DNA of 64,000 nucleotides from contig OY987265.1 in the NCBI GenBank assembly GCA_963920665.1, forward strand, positions 35,345,001-35,409,000, in the 5' to 3' direction. Shown one piece after another: positions 59,070-64,000 of this stretch. Numbering within the stretch: the stretch's first letter is position 1; the number at the start of each line of letters is the position of its first letter. This DNA is from Straminergon stramineum. Taxonomy: Eukaryota > Streptophyta > Bryopsida > Hypnales > Calliergonaceae. The notes under the pieces are model-generated. The model worked only from the letters and a program-made list of their open reading frames with translations, did no database searches and was not told the origin of the DNA. The position numbers were made by a program, and so were the translations under genes.

Positions 59070-59425
59070 CTGGGTACAACCAAGCACATCCATTCCATTC
59101 CTTGAAGCTTTCAATTCAAGCTCCAACAAGTCATTCGGAAACAATTTTCACTACTGACTGATTGAAAATCCCCCGGAGGAAAGTTAACCATCCGTCCATC
59201 CATTCAAACAAGTACTCATGTACAGATTGAATTAAATGACGCACAGTGAAGAAATTTTGACACTGTGTCGGTACAAACAATTAAGCGCATCATTCTATTC
59301 CATTGATTTCCTTGAAGCTTTCAATTCAAGCTCAAACGTAACAACAACCCCTTAGGCAACAACGCACTACAGAATGATCCGAAAACCACCCATTCAAGCA
59401 CATACTTCAATCTACAATGCCAGTT
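59070..59425. repeat. Tandem duplication 3' of the haloperoxidase-like gene
   Basis: CCTTGAAGCTTTCAATTCAA with the following GCTC.AAC recurs at about 59100 and 59320, with further matches downstream (ACCCATTCAAGCAC near 59390 against CCATTCAAACAAGTAC near 59200). It lies just past the stop codon, possibly in the 3' untranslated region. Confidence 0.55.
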
Positions 59426-59457
59426 TATTTAATTAGTGTCAAATTGATCAGTCCTAA

Positions 59458-62400
59458 TTAAACATCAGTTGTGATGGGACTGAACTCCCCAGATTTCTTC
59501 GGCACCTTGGCCAGGATGTTCAGGAACACCAGGTCCGGCAAGGTGCCCGAGGGCGTGATCTCCCCCCAATGCTTCTCCACGTACTCCGCCACAGTGGTGC
59601 CCACAACGTAGCCGTCGTCCACGGCGTCCTGGAAGTGCGCTCCAGCGTACATCCTCGATAACTGCGATTCTTTGATGAAGGCCTCCAGGGAAGAGTAGTG
59701 TCGTGTCGGAATGGGGTCGCCCTCGAAACCCGCGCAGTCGAACGTCCCGCCACCCGCTATCGTGAACGATACCTGCACGCACGGAATGAATTTGCATGAA
59801 GGAACTTGAATCTAGCTGTACACGCTTACCTAGTTATTCTAAGCTTTGAATGTTCACCAGTGCAAGTTAAACCCCTTGTTGAAACTTAACTCTTGAAAAA
59901 GGCCGACCCCGTGACCAAGGTAGTCACCAAAATGCTCCGATTTTTGGACCAATCGGTGCATTGCTTGTTTCTACAGTGAACAATGGAGTCATCCATCGGA
60001 CACTTTGGGTCCTCAACGTCCTTCAAGAGTTTACTTGAGCATTACAGAAAGTTTGGACTCTCAGGAGGGCTGCTAGGAAGTGCCATTAGGGACCCTCACT
60101 GTATTACATTTATTTTGTTTGTAGAACTTTTCCCCTATTTTTGCACTTTGTCACTTCCAAATGTCAGAGCATTCATTGTCAAGTACTATTAGTCAGGGTT
60201 GTGACAAGTGTTGTCTTGATATTTGAAAGCACCCCCGAAGCACCTCCCTTTGACAATTGTGGAATAGAAAACTAAAATATACTTTTGGAACTCTTGATAT
60301 TCACACAAGGTGAATCTTTGTTTTGTCAGAAAATTCCCTCTCCTGAGTAGCTTCAATAGGTTCTAGAAATAGACTGGTTTGTCAAACCCTAGTAGCCCTC
60401 CGGAGAGTCCAAACTTTCTCTAATGGTTTACTTCTAGCTGGATCAATCCTAGTTCATAATTATATTAAACCCATGTACATCGTTGAAACTTGAGATAACA
60501 GTTTGAAAATGACGTGAGGTTGGGGGCTTGTGACAACATCTCTGACTCTCTGTCGATGCTGTAAGTTACTCCAATGCTGTTCAAGATTCAGCATGGTTTC
60601 AGAGAACATTTTCACATTTTCAATGTCGCTTAACTTCAGTTTGAATTTTTTCCAGCATTTTGCAATTATATCTGATCGAGAGATTGAGACTCAAGCTCAA
60701 GAACACAGGATGTTGAAAGAGAAGACAGAAGAACCCCAACTCCAGAGAGCTTGAATTTGACAGATTAGACTGTAAAAGCATATTTAACAATGATGCAAAT
60801 TAAAAGTCAAGTGGCATCATTGGATCATATGTGTTGTTTCAACCAACGAGAAGGTCGATTCAGCAGGATCTCAATTAATGTTATTATTATAAATGTTGAT
60901 TATTTTCCAATAATTAATCGGTGGTAAGTGTTATCGGAAGATCAAACCACTTGTACGTGCATCACTTTTTTTGGCAATTGCATTAGAACTACTAGCCAAT
61001 GCAAGGAACAATGGGTCACTTACCTTCTTCCCTTTTCCGAAGAACGTCTGCAACGGCTTCGCCCCCGCAGACACAAACGTCACCGTCCCCGACGGCCACT
61101 CGGGCTCCAACGGCGTCGGCAGAAACGGCGTCCAATTCGGAATAGGCCGATGCGTTGAATCCCCTGCCTGATACGCCTGCGACGGTCTCCAAAACCAAAA
61201 CCCATACTTCAGCGTCGCCTGTGCAATCCCCGCATCATACTGCGCCACACTAATCTTCGCCAACAGCTCCACACTCTCATATAAGCTCGTCCCCTTCGGC
61301 AACGCACTCTGCGCCGCGGCGTTCGCTTGCTGCTCGAAGTGGCACTTATTGTTGTTCAATCTCGGACACGCGAGCAGATTCGCAGTCAGGTTCATCTCGG
61401 CTGTGCGTCCTGGCCAGTCAATCCGCCCGATGTCCTTCAACCCCGTCCAATTCTCGTCCCATTCCTTGGAAGGAATCACTGGGGGTTTCAAGTTGTGGAA
61501 GTGAGTTTTGACAAAGTCGATGGGGTTGGGGATGACGAAGGGCCTCCAGAGAGTCATGACGTGGAAGAAGAAAGTGGCGGCGTCTTGGCCGGAGGGGGAA
61601 TCGTCGAAGAAACGGAAGACGCCGGTAGGGGGGGGCCGATGGGCGGCTTTGAGCGCGCGCTTGACGGCGCCCAGAGTGAATTCGGAGGAAGTGGTGCCGC
61701 GCTTTTGGATCATGCTGTAGGCCACGGTTTCGCCGATGCGTTGGGCGAGGATTTGCTGGGGGAGGGTGACGTTGGCCAGGCGGAGCTGGGTGTCTAACAG
61801 GGGACCGATCTGAAGGTCTAGCACCTGCACAAGTAACACGTACGCCAAATTCCAGTGAAATTCAATTCGTCAGTGCACGTGAAATTGCAGTAGCAATCCT
61901 CGTGTTGAGCATGTGGACGCAACACCGGAGAAATTCTAAATGGAATCTGGAAAAATGTGCTTTTGTAAACGTCCAATTTTCAATTGTAGTGTATCCTATT
62001 GTACTTATCCTAGGTTGTGAACTATCACTACACGTTGACTTCAAAAATTCTTCAGAAATTCCGTAGATATATATAATTACTAAGGCATTGAAATGACGAT
62101 AGAAATTCCATTCGTACTGTATCCCAGTATATCCTATTCTATCATCACTGGACATTGACTAGAGAATGAATTTTTCAATAGTATACAGCAGAGATAGGCA
62201 TTTGGGGTTCATCTATAGCTAGATGTGGCATTGTAATGATCCCTGTAATGACCAGAAAACTAGCTGTACCTGTGAGAATGAGAAGTAGTGTCCGAGGATT
62301 TTCCAACTGGCGTACGCTACCACGGCCTCTTCCTTGGTGCCGCCTCCGATGCCGCGAAGCGCCAGCAGCGCGTGCCATTGGGAGAGATGGAGCTGCTGCT

Positions 62401-62572
62401 GGATGCCGGCGGTCAAGGGTGCGGCCACTTGGCTGCACAGCAGCGTGTTGAGCAGGTCCGTCCACTGGAAGGCCACATTGTCCACCGCGGCTGTAACTGG
62501 AGTCGGGAGTTGCACCAGCAGCAACACCAGCACCAGCACCGCCATCGTCTTGTATGCTTTTCCCATCCTCAT
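59458..62572 (-). CDS. Vanadium-dependent haloperoxidase-like / PAP2-superfamily protein, secreted, 3 exons
   Basis: Exons on the minus strand: 62572-62270, 61824-61024, 59772-59458. Both introns are GT..AG, all junctions are phase 0, and TAA ends a 472-residue protein. The N-terminus MRMGKAYKT followed by a hydrophobic run to VTAA is a signal peptide, so it probably enters the secretory pathway. I start at 62572; an ATG two codons later (62566) is equally possible, and an in-frame ATG at 62635 would place extra sequence before the signal peptide. Active-site motifs fit the fold: Lys307..Arg314 (K-x6-RP), PSG at 345-347, and SRMYAGAHF with Arg408 and His414, the expected covalent vanadate or phosphate ligand. 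The PSGH histidine, the acid-base residue in chloroperoxidase, is Thr348. Exons are GC-rich against an AT-rich surround. Function is either altered peroxidase or phosphatase chemistry; I cannot choose. Confidence 0.88.
59905..60040. repeat. Family D repeat in intron 2 of the haloperoxidase-like gene
   Basis: It starts GTGACCAAGGTAGTCACCAA and runs through GGACCAATCGGTGCATTGC to CATCGGACA, matching the PH1 intron copy in the plus direction. Both lie in introns of minus-strand genes, in the same relative orientation. Confidence 0.6.
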
Positions 62573-62830
62573 CGATCGATATATGTACCAAATAATCAAC
62601 AGAACATCACCTCCGATTCCCAGATCACTCAACAAAACTTCACTGCATCCTCACAAGCTCTATAAAACTACACCGAGTCCTCACAAGCTCTCACTGCCAA
62701 TACCGATTCATAGCAAGGTTGTCTTCACATATGGACCACTTGACTACGACTGCGATCAATCCACCTACTGTTCCATTAAAATTGAACCTGAAACATGCAA
62801 GGTTCATACTACAATGGGGATTGGACCCAT

Positions 62831-62838
62831 TTTATATA
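62831..62838 (-). promoter_or_regulatory. TATA box of the haloperoxidase-like gene
   Basis: The minus strand reads TATATAAAA here, about 260 bp upstream of the chosen start codon at 62572, inside a run of alternating TA. A start of transcription near 62800 would leave a leader of about 230 bases. Placement is by motif only. Confidence 0.45.
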
Positions 62839-63278
62839 CATATATATGGAAATGTAGAGTTATCTAGAGGAGTGAATGATCAATCGCGAAGCAGCTGACT
62901 GAATTGATTCGGCCAGGGATTCGACGACGACGTACGCGTATCTGACTTGGACAGCGAAGAGTCAGACTGGGGTCGGTCATATGTGCACGAGGTTTGGAAT
63001 CTTGTGACACTGATGAGCTGATCGGTCGGAGCACCGATCGACGTTCCGCTGGCTGGGCCACCGCAACTGGAGCCGTCTGGACAGTGGAATTTAATTGATA
63101 GCCACTTTTGTTTTACTCTGGCTTGTGACAGTGAATCCCAGTACTTAACCTTCTATTACAGAGTGCAAAGAATATGAAATCCCCACTAGGATATATAGGG
63201 AAGAAAACAAATGGCCAATCTGGGTATATGGAGAATTTCGATAAAATGGCGCCATTCTGCAACTTCATTGTTTTACCG

Positions 63279-63420
63279 TTTTACGGTTTAGCCCGCGCAG
63301 TCTGGAATGTATAAATGTCTTAGATGGCACTTTTATGGTCTAGACCGCAAGTCTAAAATGTATACCTGTCCTACATAGTACTTTTACAGTTTAGACCTCG
63401 TGGTCTGAAAATGGTGTATG
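63279..63420. repeat. 51-52 bp tandem repeat, nearly three units
   Basis: Units begin TTTTA(C/T)(G/A)GT(T/C)TAG and continue with (G/A)GTCT..AATGTATA(A/C) and TGTC(T/C)TA. They lie about 700 bp upstream of the haloperoxidase-like start codon. Confidence 0.7.
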
Positions 63421-63629
63421 GAATCATGGAGCCATTTAACTAAATTCCCTATTAGAGAAGTCAAGTCAGGTTACAATTAAACTGTGAGAGCACTTAGAGG
63501 CTAATTTCCATAGAGGAGAAGGTAATAACTCACTCCGTCTCCAAATCATTAAAATCATCCTCTATCAATGGAGATGGTCCATGTGTTTAAAAAAAATCCA
63601 GAAAAAAATCATTGAAACCAAACAACGTC

Positions 63630-63790
63630 AATTTCTTTATGTTGGTGGAATTCCACGACTTCGTCACTTTCAGGGTCTCAAATGGAAATCTATGTCAGTC
63701 GTAGTTGTTAGAGCTCTGTGCTGTTGAATGTTACAATTTTTGTCGCCCAGATTCCGAGAATAGGGCCAATTTAAAAAGAAATTGACGATG
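63630..63790. repeat. Repeat flanking the haloperoxidase-like gene, right copy
   Basis: TCAATTTCTTTATGTTGGTG, then GGAATTCCACGACTTCGTCA, and AAATTGACGATGAAC match 58740-58990. A further partial copy of its middle (AGAGCTCTGTG) lies near 63940. Confidence 0.5.
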
Positions 63791-64000
63791 AACGCATTCG
63801 CTGATATCACCTGAGTGGCATCCTCTTATCACCGCACTTCTTGTAAGACTTCTGGAATAAACTACACCTAGCTGGGCATCCTTCACTTAATAGACCATTT
63901 ACCAGAAACTTGAGATCTATATCCGTCCTAGTTTTCAGAGCTCTGTGGACTTGATTTGAGTGTGATCATTTGGTGCTTTGAAAGTTGAAACAATCCAATT

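Noticed and set aside
61327..61797. 156-codon plus-strand open frame and other long frames over 61-62.6 kb
   Set aside because: They are antisense shadows of the GC-rich haloperoxidase-like exons.

Overview
This window looks like nuclear DNA of a streptophyte, most likely a non-seed land plant (bryophyte, fern or lycophyte grade) with a large, repeat-rich genome. The reasons are three intron-bearing genes with plant-type GT..AG junctions, two of them from plant families (plant cysteine oxidase and PLECKSTRIN HOMOLOGUE 1), a short interstitial run of the plant telomere motif TTTAGGG, a ZNF862-like hAT transposase relic, and about 60 kb of AT-rich DNA built mostly from decayed repeats. The species cannot be fixed from sequence alone. 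The genetic code appears standard.

Layout. 1-20.7 kb holds no recognisable gene. It is a patchwork of diverged 0.6-0.95 kb repeats, many ending in a TTAACCCCTAAAG-like terminus, plus four insertions of one SINE-like retroposon. 21.27-25.61 kb (minus) is a five-exon PH1 homologue with intact splice sites and two frameshifting insertions. 25.8-27.1 kb (plus) may be a divergent transcript of unknown function. 27.4-28.9 kb contains two long hairpins (one imperfect, one perfect) around a tandem duplication. 29.3-30.5 kb has foldback elements. 31.48-35.7 kb is a gag-like retroelement relic, interrupted by a 1.3 kb solo LTR with a 5-bp target duplication. 37.9-41.5 kb has foldback repeats and a 1,194-bp PIF/Harbinger-like element. 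42.34-45.02 kb (plus) is a complete plant cysteine oxidase gene. 46.4-49.25 kb (minus) is a dead hAT transposase. 51.5-58.3 kb has minisatellites, MITEs and a large inverted repeat. 59.46-62.57 kb (minus) is an intact three-exon vanadium-haloperoxidase/PAP2-superfamily gene with a signal peptide and a substituted catalytic histidine.

The three host genes show no functional link to one another: one is an oxygen-dependent N-degron enzyme, one an endosomal phosphoinositide-binding adaptor, one a secreted PAP2/haloperoxidase-fold enzyme. The most notable items are the His-to-Thr change in the haloperoxidase-like active site, the two indels in PH1, the two long hairpins that resemble young MIRNA or siRNA loci, and the nested mobile elements with readable target-site duplications. 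I found no prokaryotic-type system, CRISPR array or complete autonomous transposon.
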